From positions 34,589,710 through 34,653,709 of the forward strand of contig OZ022340.1 of the NCBI GenBank assembly GCA_963989245.1: a stretch of 64,000 bases of DNA. The letters run 5' to 3'. The DNA is from Nansenia antarctica (Eukaryota; Chordata; Actinopteri; Argentiniformes; Microstomatidae). The translations under genes were made by a program, and so were the position numbers. How positions within the stretch are numbered: position 1 is the first letter of the stretch; every line of letters begins with the position of its first letter. A model generated the notes under the pieces. The model had not been told where the DNA came from and searched no databases. It was given only the letters and a program-made list of their open reading frames with translations. Positions 12,401 to 22,101 of the stretch are shown in pieces.

Positions 12401-12865
12401 GCCTTCAGGGTGGTGTAGAGTCCGGTGTCGATGTTGCTGGGAGCCTCGGTGGATGTAGCGGCGGCGGCGGAGAATGCCTGCCTTGGTGGCGGCGGTGGCA
12501 GCAGCAGCAGTGAGGCGAGGGTTATGGTTCAGTGAGTGAAGGTCAGTGGCAGTATAGGTGAGTATGATGGGCGGGGGTCCAGGGCAAAACGATAGGAGCA
12601 GCAGGAGGGTGAGTCCAAGTTGGAGATGAAACCAGAGTACAGGTGGGAGTAGTTCAGTGGATAGGTTGGGAGTGACTAGTAGTTGGTGGGCAGTGAGTTG
12701 TGTAAACATGGCAGTGAACCAGAGTGACAGCGTGGTGTTGTTGTTGTTGTTGTTGTCATCTGTATTGCCAGCCTGGGACTGAACCCGCGCGGCCAGCCAG
12801 CCTAACCGTGCCATGCCAGCGACCAAAACCTGCAGTAGTGAGTGAAGGCCGGGAAGGACTGACAC
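9458..12865 (-). CDS. L2-type LINE ORF2: endonuclease and reverse transcriptase, intact
   Basis: An uninterrupted 1,135-codon ORF. A leader of about 200 residues is rich in T, P and S. The APE endonuclease follows (LLLTETWQ, RGGGLAALH, TGDFNIHVD, PLSDHHCI, about residues 205-400). The reverse transcriptase comes next: LSNYRPISNLPFLSK, FRPHHSTETAL, LLDLSAAFDTVSH, GVPQGSVLGPLLF, and the active-site box CYADDTQIY, near residues 650-900. The C-terminal end has FGHRAFSRAAPRLWNSLP, the usual L2 finish. The protein nicks DNA and reverse-transcribes its own RNA. The ATG at 12,865 is the first in the open frame, but a start further inside cannot be excluded. No stop or frameshift was seen, so the copy may encode a working enzyme. 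Its transcription start is now cut off by the MULE insertions in the leader. Confidence 0.9.
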   Translation of the reverse strand: MSVLPGLHSLLQVLVAGMARLGWLAARVQSQAGNTDDNNNNNNTTLSLWFTAMFTQLTAHQLLVTPNLSTELLPPVLWFHLQLGLTLLLLLSFCPGPPPIILTYTATDLHSLNHNPRLTAAAATAATKAGILRRRRYIHRGSQQHRHRTLHHPEGTNIPSFWTNSRSPVIIPHRTADPSNLRSLPPAPPSISLALLNTRSLSNKSPVISELILDNNLDILLLTETWQQPSDYYSLNQATPPNYTYIAKPRLSKRGGGLAALHKLTLTVTVLDLNLPPMSSFEYLAFSLPNSITALLLYRPPKPHPSFLSDLSELLTIASSLSTRLLLTGDFNIHVDQPNSNLTSDFLSLLDCFHLTQHINFPTHVKGHTLDLVCSASLPISNPHPFPFPLSDHHCILFSAPLPLPRHPIKRTISFRNIKSVNPLTLSQSISSALPTDSTPTNPADYATLLNSILSDSLDSLAPLKTITVSFTTSSPWYTPELRTMKQTGRQLERLHNRTHLTVHAEVYKQHISSYRDALQAAKSAYYSTLINTSNRNPRTLFSTVKTLLQPPDNNTTSSPDLCNSFLHAFNSKISHINSSLTASISNSTTPAPPAVIFPPPDYPPPTPLTTFSPVDSSLITTIITASKTTTCSLDPLPTTLTKACLPALIPHLTALFNQSLSQGHVPSSYKLAAVTPILKMPTLDPANLSNYRPISNLPFLSKTLERVVAAQLHSHLQSNKLYEPLQSGFRPHHSTETALVKVINDLLTSADSGALNILVLLDLSAAFDTVSHSILLQRLRQLGVEGTALDWLTSYLTNRHQFISLSGHTSSSSSVTQGVPQGSVLGPLLFLCYTLPLGHIIRQFNLDFHCYADDTQIYITTNSTQNPPLTHIETCISAIKTWLTHNFLKLNSEKTEVILIGTKSTLNKTGPITLTIDDTTITPSPLARNLGFILDPTLSFDPHVSSIVKTSYFHLRNIAKIRHCLSPPAAESLIHAFISSRLDYCNSLLTGITSRSLHRLQMVQNSAARLLSNTRSRDHITPVLHSLHWLPIKELIQFKVLILTYKVLHSLAPPYLTDLLLPHRPTCTLRSSSIVPLTVPPSKLKGFGHRAFSRAAPRLWNSLPQPLRDSPSLLTFKSHLKTYLFSHAYSLPYP

Positions 12866-13026
12866 TCACCTGCGGAGATGGCAACCCCCGTACCGGGGAG
12901 GGAGTGGTGGCTACCTCCCGGGACGGGGGTAGTAGCACAGCACAGCCAGGCCAGCGATGTCTGAGAGCGGCGCGCAGCGGGTCGGTCAGCAACACAAAGC
13001 CGGAGGACAGGAACGATGAGGCGGTG

Positions 13027-13168
13027 AACACTGCAGTCCGGTAGTGGAGGCGATGGATACTGTAGTCCGGTAGTGGAGGCGATGGATACTGTAGTCCGGT
13101 AGTGGAGGCGATGGATACTGTAGTCCGGTAGTGGAGGCGATGGATACTGTAGTCCGGTAGTGGAGGCA
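13027..13168 (-). repeat. L2 5' leader tandem repeats, about 29-30 bp x 5
   Basis: Five near-identical copies of a unit containing GTAGTGGAGGCGATGGATAC, placed upstream of the L2 ORF. Position and form recall the promoter monomers in the 5' leaders of some mammalian L1s. A regulatory role is inference only. Confidence 0.75.
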
Positions 13169-13756
13169 GTGAGAGGCGGGAGGTGGCGGGGGGGAAAGCA
13201 GCGGAGGTCGGCGAAAAGTCAAACAAAACAAAGTGAAAAAATACTTGGAAAAGAAAAGAAGGAAAATAAAAAGCGGAGACCTCCGGGGGAAGACGGGCAC
13301 ACAAAACAAGGTAGACGCCGAAAACAAGAAACCAGGACAGGATACAAAAAGACAGGATACAAAAAGACAAGACCGGGAGGCGAATTTGCGAAACCTAGGA
13401 TGGTAGGGGGTGGCAGGGAAATACCGCTACCTGATTGGTTGGCGAAGCACTCCCTCATTGCCCCCTCATTGGCTGGCAATACCGCTACCTGATTGGTTGG
13501 CGAAGCACTCCCTCATTGCCCCCTCATTGGCTGGCGAGTCTACCATCTAAAGCCAGACTCCTTGCTATAAGCTATAGCTTGGGCTAACGTAAACGGCTAA
13601 CGTAAACGCTAGCATGCGGCGTGTGAACGGGTTGAAATGCACGCCCAGAGAAGTTAGAAGTCATAAGGAAACATGTTTATTGACTGGGCAACACAGTGTA
13701 AAAATACACAGCTTCATAAAATAAACCAGAAACACTCATTCTGCAGTCTGCACGTT

Positions 13757-13822
13757 TTGGAATGGAATGGAATGGACTTTATTTGTCATTGCTACAGTAC
13801 AGGTACCAAACAACGAAATTAA
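13757..13822 (-). mobile_element. Ultra-short Rex1-like LINE 3' tail
   Basis: About 65 bp: (GGAAT)n followed by GACTTTATTTGTCATTGCTA and the shared GTACCAAACAACGAAATT end. It is the extreme 3' end, on the minus strand, of the LINE family that is long at 16,695-19,470. MULE-B lacks it at the matching position, so it inserted into MULE-A after A and B diverged. Confidence 0.7.
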
Positions 13823-14411
13823 TATTCCGATATTAACCACCCACAAACCATATTACTGCATAAGCAACCACACAGGGGAAATACAGTATCAAAGGAGCAG
13901 TACATTTCAGAACTTTAGGAGTTGTTTAAACTTGAACTCTCTTAGATTATATTCAAGCCGATCTTCAGACTTAATGTTCATGGCTGCCTCGATCTTTTCC
14001 CTCTCTCTCTCGTCTTTTCCCTCGCTCACTTCTCCTTCAGTAGTCTACCTTAATTGATACAAAATGTAAAATGTTAGACATGTTAGAAGGGTGGGGAACA
14101 ATGAGACTGTTACACTTAGAATGTGTTTTTGAGATTAGATTGCAAGTGGACAGCGAGAAACATTGCTGTTTAAACTTGTAATATGCGTCTCCCAAAAAGT
14201 GTTCCACTGACCACCTCTGTCCACTTGTGTCCAGATGTCATTGACAGTTCAGCCAAGTTCCTCAGCAAGCATCCAGCGTAGATAACAATATATATATATA
14301 CATATATTAGATAGAAAGGATAACGTACACACGACTGCTCGCATCGGTTAACATTCCGGAAAGAGGAAGATTTATTTGGCGCTCTAACATTTATAGACAT
14401 GAACGTAGCGT

Positions 14412-15426
14412 AGCTACACACTGGTAGCATACCTTCGAAGGTGGCGTCTACAACTCAGTGTCGGAAAGACAGTCGCAGCGGCATACCACCTCAGCACCAG
14501 AGAAGCCAGGAGGGAACTTGAGGTGCGCGTTGACAACAAATGTCTGGAGGTCCAGCAAGCCCCGAAGTACCTTGGAGTGCGCCTGGATCGGACATTATCC
14601 TTCAGGCAACACCTGGAAGAAGTCAAGGCCAAAGTGACATCCAGGGCCGCGCTGATCCGCCGCCTTGCTGGTACAACCTGGGGAGCCTCCGCTAAGACGC
14701 TAAGAATATCCACCCAAGCCCTGGTCTTCTCTGCAGCAGAATACTGCGCCCCAGTCTGGAGCAGAAGCCCTCATGCGAGAAAGGTCGACGTGGCTATCAA
14801 TACCTCCCTCCGAATAATAACTGGATGCTTGAAGCCTACCCCTGTGTCCCTCTTGCCAGTCCTCGCGGGAATAGCACCGGCCGGCCTCCGACGGGAGGCT
14901 GCCACCCTCGCCCTGGCCAGGAAGGCACAAAAGCATGATTGGCACATCCTGCACAACACCACCATAACACCAGCACCTCCAAGCCGACTCAAGACCCGCC
15001 ACCCTTACAACAAGGCAGCACAAGCCATGCTCAACTCCACCTCTGAGGACATCTCCAGAGATGCATGGCTGGCAGCAGCTTGGAAGCAGGAGTGGGAGTC
15101 AACCGGGCCCTCCCGAATCCACCGCTACATCTGGGACCCAGGAGATGGCGCCATTGGAGGAGACGACCTACCACGCCGGCAATGGACCACACTGAACCGT
15201 CTACGAACTGGTGTCGGTCGCTTTAAAACATCAATGAAGGCGTGGGGCCTGGCGGACAGTGCGGCATGCGAGTGCGGTGACCCAGAGCAGACCGCCGAAC
15301 ACATAATCACCATCTGCCCCTTATATAGACCACCCTCAGAAGCCAGCCTCTTCGACCTAGAACCAGAGATGCGGGCATGGCTACGCGACACCGAGTTTGG
15401 ACCTCTGACGTTACACGAAAGAAGAA
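14412..15426 (+). mobile_element. 5'-truncated LINE inserted in MULE-A
   Basis: A 1,015-bp insertion flanked by the direct repeat GAACGTAGCGT (14,401-14,411 and 15,427-15,437). The empty site is preserved in MULE-B near 26,920-26,940. The insert is GC-rich compared with its surroundings and ends in a short GAA repeat. Its protein reading frame runs to the very end, leaving essentially no 3' untranslated region. Confidence 0.85.
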
Positions 15427-15434
15427 GAACGTAG
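14440..15434 (+). CDS. LINE reverse transcriptase C-terminal part (I/Jockey-like)
   Basis: Open from the 5' truncation point to a TAG that lies within the downstream target duplication. Visible are WRLQLSVGKTVAAAYHLS and APKYLGVRLDRTLSFRQHLE (end of the RT domain and thumb). A connecting region follows with YCAPVWSRSPHA. Near the C-terminus is a zinc-knuckle-like cluster CECGDPEQTAEHIITIC. This pattern is seen in Jockey/I-group LINEs. The RT active site is not included because of the truncation, so the piece cannot work alone. The ATG at 14,523 is internal. No stop or frameshift is seen across about 330 codons, so the insertion appears recent. Confidence 0.75.
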
Positions 15435-16033
15435 CGTGAGTATGCAAATGAGATCAACAGTCAACGTCAACAACGTGAACGTGACATGTTTCTTTATGAC
15501 TTCTAACACTGTAGCTGATCGGCTTGAATATAATCTAAGAGAGTTCAAGTTTAAACAACTCCTAAAGTTCTGAAATGTTCCTGAAATGTTCTGCTCCTTT
15601 GATACTGTATTTCCCCTGTGTGGTTGCTTATGCAGTAATATGGTTTGTGGGTGGTTAATATCGGAATAAAAAGTGCAGACTGCAGAATGAGTGTTTCTGG
15701 TTTATTTTATGAAGCTGTGTATTTTTACACTGTGTTGCCCAGTCAATAAACATGTTTCCTTATGACTTCTAACTTCTCTGGGCGTGCATTTCAACCCGTT
15801 CACACGCCGCATGCTAGCGTTTACGTTAGCCCAAGCTATAGCTTATAGCAAGGAGTCTGGCTTTAGATGGTAGACTCGCCAGCCAATGAGGGGGCAATGA
15901 GGGAGTGCTTCGCCAACCAATCAGGTAGCGGTATTGCCAGCCAATGATGGGGCAATGAGGGAGTGCTTCGCCAACCAATCAGGTAGCGGTATTGCCCTGC
16001 CACCCCCTACCATCCTAGGTTTCCCAAATTCGC

Positions 16034-16042
16034 GACCGGGAG
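16034..16042. repeat. Middle copy of the shared 9-bp target duplication GACCGGGAG
   Basis: GACCGGGAG occurs at 13,371-13,379, 16,034-16,042 and 27,546-27,554, exactly at the outer ends and the junction of MULE-A and MULE-B. Confidence 0.9.
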
Positions 16043-16694
16043 GCGAATTTGCGAAACCTAGGATGGTAGGGGGTGGCAGGGCAATACCGCTACCTGATTG
16101 GTTGGCGAAGCACTCCCTCATTGCCCCCTCATTGGCTGGCAATACCGCTACCTGATTGGTTGGCGAAGCACTCCCTCATTGCCCCCTCATTGGCTGGCGA
16201 GTCTACCATCTAAAGCCAGACTCCTTGCTATAAGCTATAGCTTGGGCTAACGTAAACGGCTAACGTAAACGCTAGCATGCGGCGTGTGAACGGGTTGAAA
16301 TGCACGCCCAGAGAAGTTAGAAGTCATAAGGAAACATGTTTATTGACTGGGCAACACAGTGTAAAAATACACAGCTTCATAAAATAAACCAGAAACACTC
16401 ATTCTGCAGTCTGCACGTTTTATTCTGATATTAACCAGCTATACCCACAAACCATATTACTGCATAAGCAACCACACAGGGGAAATACAGTATCAAAGGA
16501 GCAGTACATTTCAGGAACATTTCAGAACTTTAGGAGTTGTTTAAACTTGAACTCTCTTAGATTATATTCAAGCCGATCTTCACACAACGTAGAAAAAGAA
16601 CACCCAAATGTAAAAGTCTGTTTTTGTCTTTAATTAAACATAATACATCGATTGCAATTCAATTGTTTCTTTATTCCTTTTACAATGTGAACCA

Positions 16695-19470
16695 CATAGA
16701 TAGATAGATAGATAGACTTTATTTGTCATTGTTACAGTACAGGTACCAAACAACGAAATTTAGGAGGGGAGGCTCCCCTGGTGTTTAAGAAAGGAAAAAG
16801 AAACACATTTTGGAAAAAGCATAGATGCATAAAATCACAAGAAGATAAGGAGCTGGTTTACATCAATAGAGGCTATGTACACAATCCACTGTACTATACT
16901 GCACAGATAGTCAACTAGGGTTGTCATATTGCACAAGAAAGTATTTTTTCACATTTTTTTAAAGTGTCACAGTTTGCAGGCTTGAAAATGTACATGTTTG
17001 TGCCTCAGCACTAGCTGCCATTACAATCCGTCCGGACTTGTCCTGGGCCCAGAACTTAGGCCTTTTCTGTGTTCAGGGCCTTGACGGCCCTGTGGTAGAA
17101 GCTGTCCTTCAGTCTGTTTGTCCTAGCGGCCGGGGTCCTGTACCTCCTGTTCGAGGGCAGCTTGACAAAGTGTTCGTGCCCAGGGTGGGTCGGGTCCTTG
17201 GAGATCTTGGAGGCCCTCCTGAGACAGCGTGTTTCGTACAGCTCCTCCAGAGAGGGGAGGGTGGCGCCGGTGATCCCCTGTGCTGTTCTCACGACTCTCT
17301 GTAGATCGTTTCTCTCCGCTGCCGTGCAGCTGTGGTACCAGTTGGAGATGCCGAAGGTGAGGATGCTCTCCACTGCGCCGTGGTAGAAGGCCACCAGCAT
17401 CTCCTGCTTGCTGTGTTGTTTCTTGAGGCATCTCAGGGTGTATAGCCGCTGTTGTGCCCTCTTGATGGTGCCTTTAGTGTTGTCCTTCCAGGCCAGGTCA
17501 TCCCGTATGATGTGTCCCAGGAAACGGAGGTTTGAGACCATCTCTACGCTCTCTCCGTCGATGAGCAGGGGCAGGATCTCGGACTTTTTCCTCCTGTAGT
17601 CTACGATGAGTTCCTGGGTCTTTGACTTGTTTAGCAGCAGGTTGTTTACCTTGCACAGCTTGCTCAATTTCTCTACCTCATCCCTGTACGCCGCCTCGTC
17701 CTCCCCCGAGATACATCCCACCACGGTGGTGTCGTCTGCAAACTTTACGATGTAGTTGCTGGGGTGGATGGGGGTGAAGTCGTGGGTGTAGAGGTTGTAG
17801 AGGATGGGGCTTAGCACGCAGCCCTGGGGTGACCCAGTGCTGAGGCTGAGGGCTGTGGAGGTGTGGGGGCCCACCCGCACCCTCTGGGGGTTAAAGGCGG
17901 AGCTGAAGTCCACGAAGAGCAGTCTCGCGTAGCTGTTTCCCCTCTCCAGGTGGGATAGAGTGGCGTGGAGAGTCGTCGCTATGGCGTCCTCTGTGGACCT
18001 GTGGGCTCTGTAGGCGAACTGGTATGGATCCAGGTTGGGCGGGAGGCGTGTGAGTATGTGGGCCCGGACTAGTTTCTCGAAGCACTTCATGATGATTGGT
18101 GTGAGTGCCACCGGGCGGTAGTCGTTTAGGCAGCTCACCGTGCTTTTCTTCGGGACTGGGATGATAGTTGAGGTTTTCAGGCAGGGTGGGACGGTGGCCT
18201 GGGACAGGGACTGGTTAAAGATGTTGGTGAAAACCCCGGCCAGCTGGTCGGCGCAGTCTCTCAGCACCCGTCCCAGGACGCCATCCGGCCCCGAGGCTTT
18301 CCTGGGGTCCACCGCCTTCAGTACGCGTCTCACCTCGTGCTCTGTGAGGGTGAGGCTGCTGAGAGCTGGAGAGAGTGGTGTCTGTGTTGTGGTTACCTCC
18401 GTTCGCCCCTCGTCGAACCGGGCGTAGAAGGTGTTCAGCTTTCCCGCCAGCAGGGGGTTGTCCTCTGCGGCAGTGAGCCTGTTGGCTCTGAAGTTTGTCA
18501 TCTGCTGAACCCCCTGCCACATCCGCCTGGAGTCGTTGCTCAGGAGGCATTCCTCAATCTTCTCTCTGTGCTCTGCCTTGGCCGCTTTGATGCCGCGCTT
18601 TAGGTTGGCCCTGGTGGAGCTGTACAGCGGTGTGCGCTTCCCTGCGAAGAAGGCGTTGTCCCTCTCATTTAACAGTTTTTGGACCTTCCCAGTCATCCAT
18701 GGCTTCGTGTTGGGGTAGACCCGGACCCGTTTGTCCACGGTGACTGAGTTGGTGCAGTTCACTATGTGGTTCAGAACCGACGACGTGTACTGTTCCAGGT
18801 CCTCATGCTCATATTCCTGCCATAGGGTGTCATTTAGGCAGATCTGCAGTGGAGCGGACCCTTCTGGCCAGGTTCTGACAGTCTTAGTGGTGGTGGGAGC
18901 ACTTTTCCCCATTGTGGTGTATGCAGGAATCAGGAGGATTGACACATGGTCAGACATGCCTAGATGAGCTAGCGGACTAGCCTTGTAAGCACGTTTGATG
19001 TTGGTGTATACCTTATCCAGTGTTTTTTCTCCTCTCGTTGCACATTTTACATGCTGGTAGAACTTGGGTAGTACTGCCTTCAGGTCGACATGATTAAAGT
19101 CCCCCGCTATGATGTGGATAGCCTGTGGATCAGTACTTTGTTGGCTACTAATGACGTCGTATAGTCGCGCCAATGCTACTTTGCTGTCTGAGCTAGGTGC
19201 AATATACACACATGTAATTAGCACCGCGTTAAACTCCCTAGGCAGGTATGTGGGTCGGCATTTAACAGTCAAGTATTCTAGGTCTGGTGAGCAGTGGCTA
19301 CTTACAGTTTTCGTGTTTAAGCACCAGCTATCCTTCGTCAATATTATGATCCCACCTCCTCTTGACTTACCGCTAAGCTCCGTGCGGTCAGCGCGATGAA
19401 GCGTTCGGCCCTCTAAACTAACGTTAGCGTCCACAATGTTGTCGTTTAGCCAGGTTTCATGTATCATACC
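16695..19470 (-). mobile_element. Rex1-like LINE, 5'-truncated, inside MULE-B
   Basis: Minus-strand LINE with its 3' end at 16,695: a GATA-type microsatellite tail, then ACTTTATTTGTCATTGTTAC on the plus strand. The coding region ends at 17,056. The 5' end is lost within the endonuclease domain near 19,470. Three more copies of the same 3' end occur in the window (13,757, 42,811 and 57,105). Confidence 0.75.
17056..19470 (-). pseudogene. Rex1-like LINE ORF2 with an in-frame RT deletion
   Basis: The frame is open for roughly 800 codons. It begins inside the endonuclease domain (ETWLND, SRGGGIIIL, AGDFNH, GMSDHVSILL). The RT domain follows, with KASGPDGV, CLNDYRPVALTPIIMKCFEK, QFAYRAHRSTEDAI, LLFVDFSSAFN, STGSPQGCVLSPILYNLYTH and the active-site box FADDTTVV. 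Compared with the related copy at 56,613-57,201, 31 residues are missing just after DFSSAFN, before PQRVRVG (about 17,885-17,890). That is a clean 93-bp in-frame deletion that removes part of the palm and would very probably inactivate the enzyme. The annotated first ATG upstream of 19,470 lies in flanking sequence. This is a dead copy with an open frame. Confidence 0.8.
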
Positions 19471-19479
19471 AACACCTAA

Positions 19480-20640
19480 AAGTATATATATTAGCCATTT
19501 ATTACTTCTTTTTTTAAACAAATAATTATATAGGTATCAGGAAACAGTATAATAGTGTTGGCTCTAGAGAGATGGAACACCAGGAGGAGGAGAAGCAGAT
19601 GAATGTGTGTATAACAGGGGCCTATTCACAGGGTTCAACTCCCCCCCCCCCACACACACACAACTTGGTTGATTCTGACTTTTTAGAGGGGGACCCTCAT
19701 TGATACTTAAATTCTAGTGGCAGGGCCCTGATCTGTTATGGGGGCATCTAACACCCCCCCCCCCCCACACACACACACACACACTCGAACCCTGCCTATT
19801 CAGTGGAGCGATAGAACTGTAGTGTACGGAGAGAACACGCTTCCCTATTCTGCACGACCGACAGAGCACAGTGTCTGTTCTAGACAGCACATTTCTATCT
19901 GAACGTAACTTTGTTTGGCGTCCCCACTGAATAGGTCCAAGTTGTTCCAAGAACTGATTTAAGGGTGCGTTGCATTGTGACCTCCTACAGGTTTAGGTTA
20001 GTATTGGGTTGGGGGGTTAAAGGTAAAGTTCGCCGAAACCAGACCAGTACTTAGGAACAACCTCTAGGCCAGCCAGTCGAAGCTTTCCACATCAACACAT
20101 TTCAGTAATGCACACCCCTTTATGAAAGGCTATAGAGTCTAGGTCCCAATGTCCAACACTCGCACACTACCGAGTACGAAGCGAGCTGGCCATGCCCACT
20201 TAATAACAGCACGCCAAGTGTGGACAGTGGGATGTAGGCTCTGGAAGAACAATTATGGGTGGAATCCTAACACGGCACACGCAGATGTAGAATTCCACCC
20301 TCTGTGAACAATTCCCTCCTAGGACAAGAGGCATTCCGATATACAGTATAACAGCACTTGGACCTTTAACTATGTGTATCGCTCCGCCACACAGGTGTTC
20401 TATTAAATGACCATTAATTAGACATACAGAAACTGTCCGATGTTAATTAGACATACAGAAACTGTCCGATGCGGGAATCGAGGTGAGGGAGATCATGGCA
20501 GTGAGCGGGCATAGGTGAGATTACGATCTGAATTGTGATTTATATTCATTTATAATGAATGAGTAGCGGAGCATACACATTTAAACAAAAAACCAACAGG
20601 ACAGCTACAGTGTGTGTTGACGCAACTTCAGGGGAGTGTG
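19480..20640. other. Non-coding part of MULE-B
   Basis: No supported gene. There are two (C)n(CA)n microsatellites (19,641-19,662 and 19,754-19,783) and a 30-bp tandem pair (TTAATTAGACATACAGAAAC ...) at 20,412-20,470. The stretch lies between the LINE 5' end and the last exon of the MULE-B transposase. Confidence 0.5.
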
Positions 20641-20641
20641 T

Positions 20642-22054
20642 TCATTTTCTGCTGTGTTGGCCACCCAGGGACACACCATCAGACACACACTGAGAGAGGG
20701 AGTGTGGTGCAGATCTTTTGGGCAGTGCACCGCTCCCCTCTTTCACTTTCCCATAGTCATGCTCCCTCCGGACTCTTTTAGGAGGCCGCCCGGTGATCAG
20801 TGCCCGTCTGCCCCCAAGTGGTGTCTTCCGACGAGCCACAGCTGTAGGCTGGACTCCAATCTGCGTGCTTGTTCGCAAGCCTTTTCTTGGTCTAATTTTG
20901 ATACGCTTGGCTGCAGCACCCCTTGTCTTACCGAAAGTGGACAGCGCTGAGATCAGCCCACTGTCTGTAGTAAACTTTTCGTAAGAAGAGACGAGCGATT
21001 GGATGACGTAAGTATATCATACTGTAAGTGGGCCCACTGTTCAGTTTAATCAGCTGGCCTGAGGTGGCCTTGAATGTGATAATGTCCTGCTGAAAAATAC
21101 TCACTTGCATTGAGTTGAGTTTCCTCAAAGTCTTCCTCCCTCTCAAACTCCAAACCCTTAAACCAGTTGTCTGGTACGTTGAGCTTTCCTTTTTGACAGA
21201 GGTACACAGAGTCATGAAGTAAGCAATACTGTTCATTTTTGAGAGACTGTGTGTATAATATATCAGGCGAATGGACAAGCAAGCCAAGTACTATACCTGT
21301 GGCAATCTCATAAAAGCACTTCCTTGCAGTGGATGACATCACTGGAAAGGAGTGGCTGCCTTGCACGTTGAAGGCCTGCATTACCGCATGCTGGTGCTTG
21401 CAGAGAGCCCCATTGTTGCCAACTGGACAGGTGCACATGCCCACAGAGACATTCACCAGGTACACAGCTTCTCCAAATTCACTGGGAACCGCATAGTTGG
21501 ATTCATCTTCCTAAAATATGAAAAGAGATGAACGTTGAAGATAATATTACAAAAAAATAAGCTCAGGCGTTACAAAATAAACGTAAAATACTTTGTGATC
21601 AACATTTAGTCTTTATGTATACATTTTGTTGGTAAGTAGCCGTGTAAGAAGCCCAGCAAGCCCGTGTAAGAAGCCCAGCTGGTCAGTATTGAAAGATCCC
21701 TTCAGTGAGTTACAAAACCCCTCAGCTAATGCCTCTGGGTTCAAAACGCACTGTGGTAGTGACCGTTTTGGGTGTACGCCCTTACATATGCACAAAGAAT
21801 ACACACCTTGACGATTCTGTCAGGACACACAACGTCTTTGTACTTGGACTCCCGCTTCGCAGTACTCTTATTTGCGGCATCCAGTAGTCTCCTGACATAG
21901 TATGCCTCCAGCCTGGTGAAGATGAAGTCTACCAGTTGAGTGATGTTGTAGGCCTTCAGCCTGTAGGGAAGGGAATTGAGAACTGAATCGTATCAGAATT
22001 ATACCTCTGAGAATCACGATACTATAAAGGAAAAGATAAGCATTGTAATTCATG

Positions 22055-22101
<47 letters not shown>

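Larger units (their letters stand above)
13380..16033. mobile_element. MULE-A: internally deleted Mutator-like element
   Basis: Ends begin GCGAATTTGCGAAACCTAGG inward from 13,380, with the inverted counterpart ending at 16,033. Its left part matches the left arm of MULE-B up to ATTCAAGCCGATCTTCA. It then jumps directly to sequence that starts at about 26,478 in MULE-B, so A is a deletion derivative without the transposase gene. GACCGGGAG flanks it at 13,371-13,379 and 16,034-16,042. It contains two later insertions: a 65-bp LINE tail at 13,757 and a 1.0-kb LINE at 14,412. Without them it is about 1.6 kb. Confidence 0.85.

Noticed and set aside
9726..12458. Several plus-strand frames of 60-144 codons
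   Set aside because: Antisense shadows of the intact L2 ORF; low-complexity G/E/R-rich translations.
15921..16155. Mirror-image 73-codon frames on both strands
   Set aside because: They are translations of the facing inverted arms of MULE-A and MULE-B.
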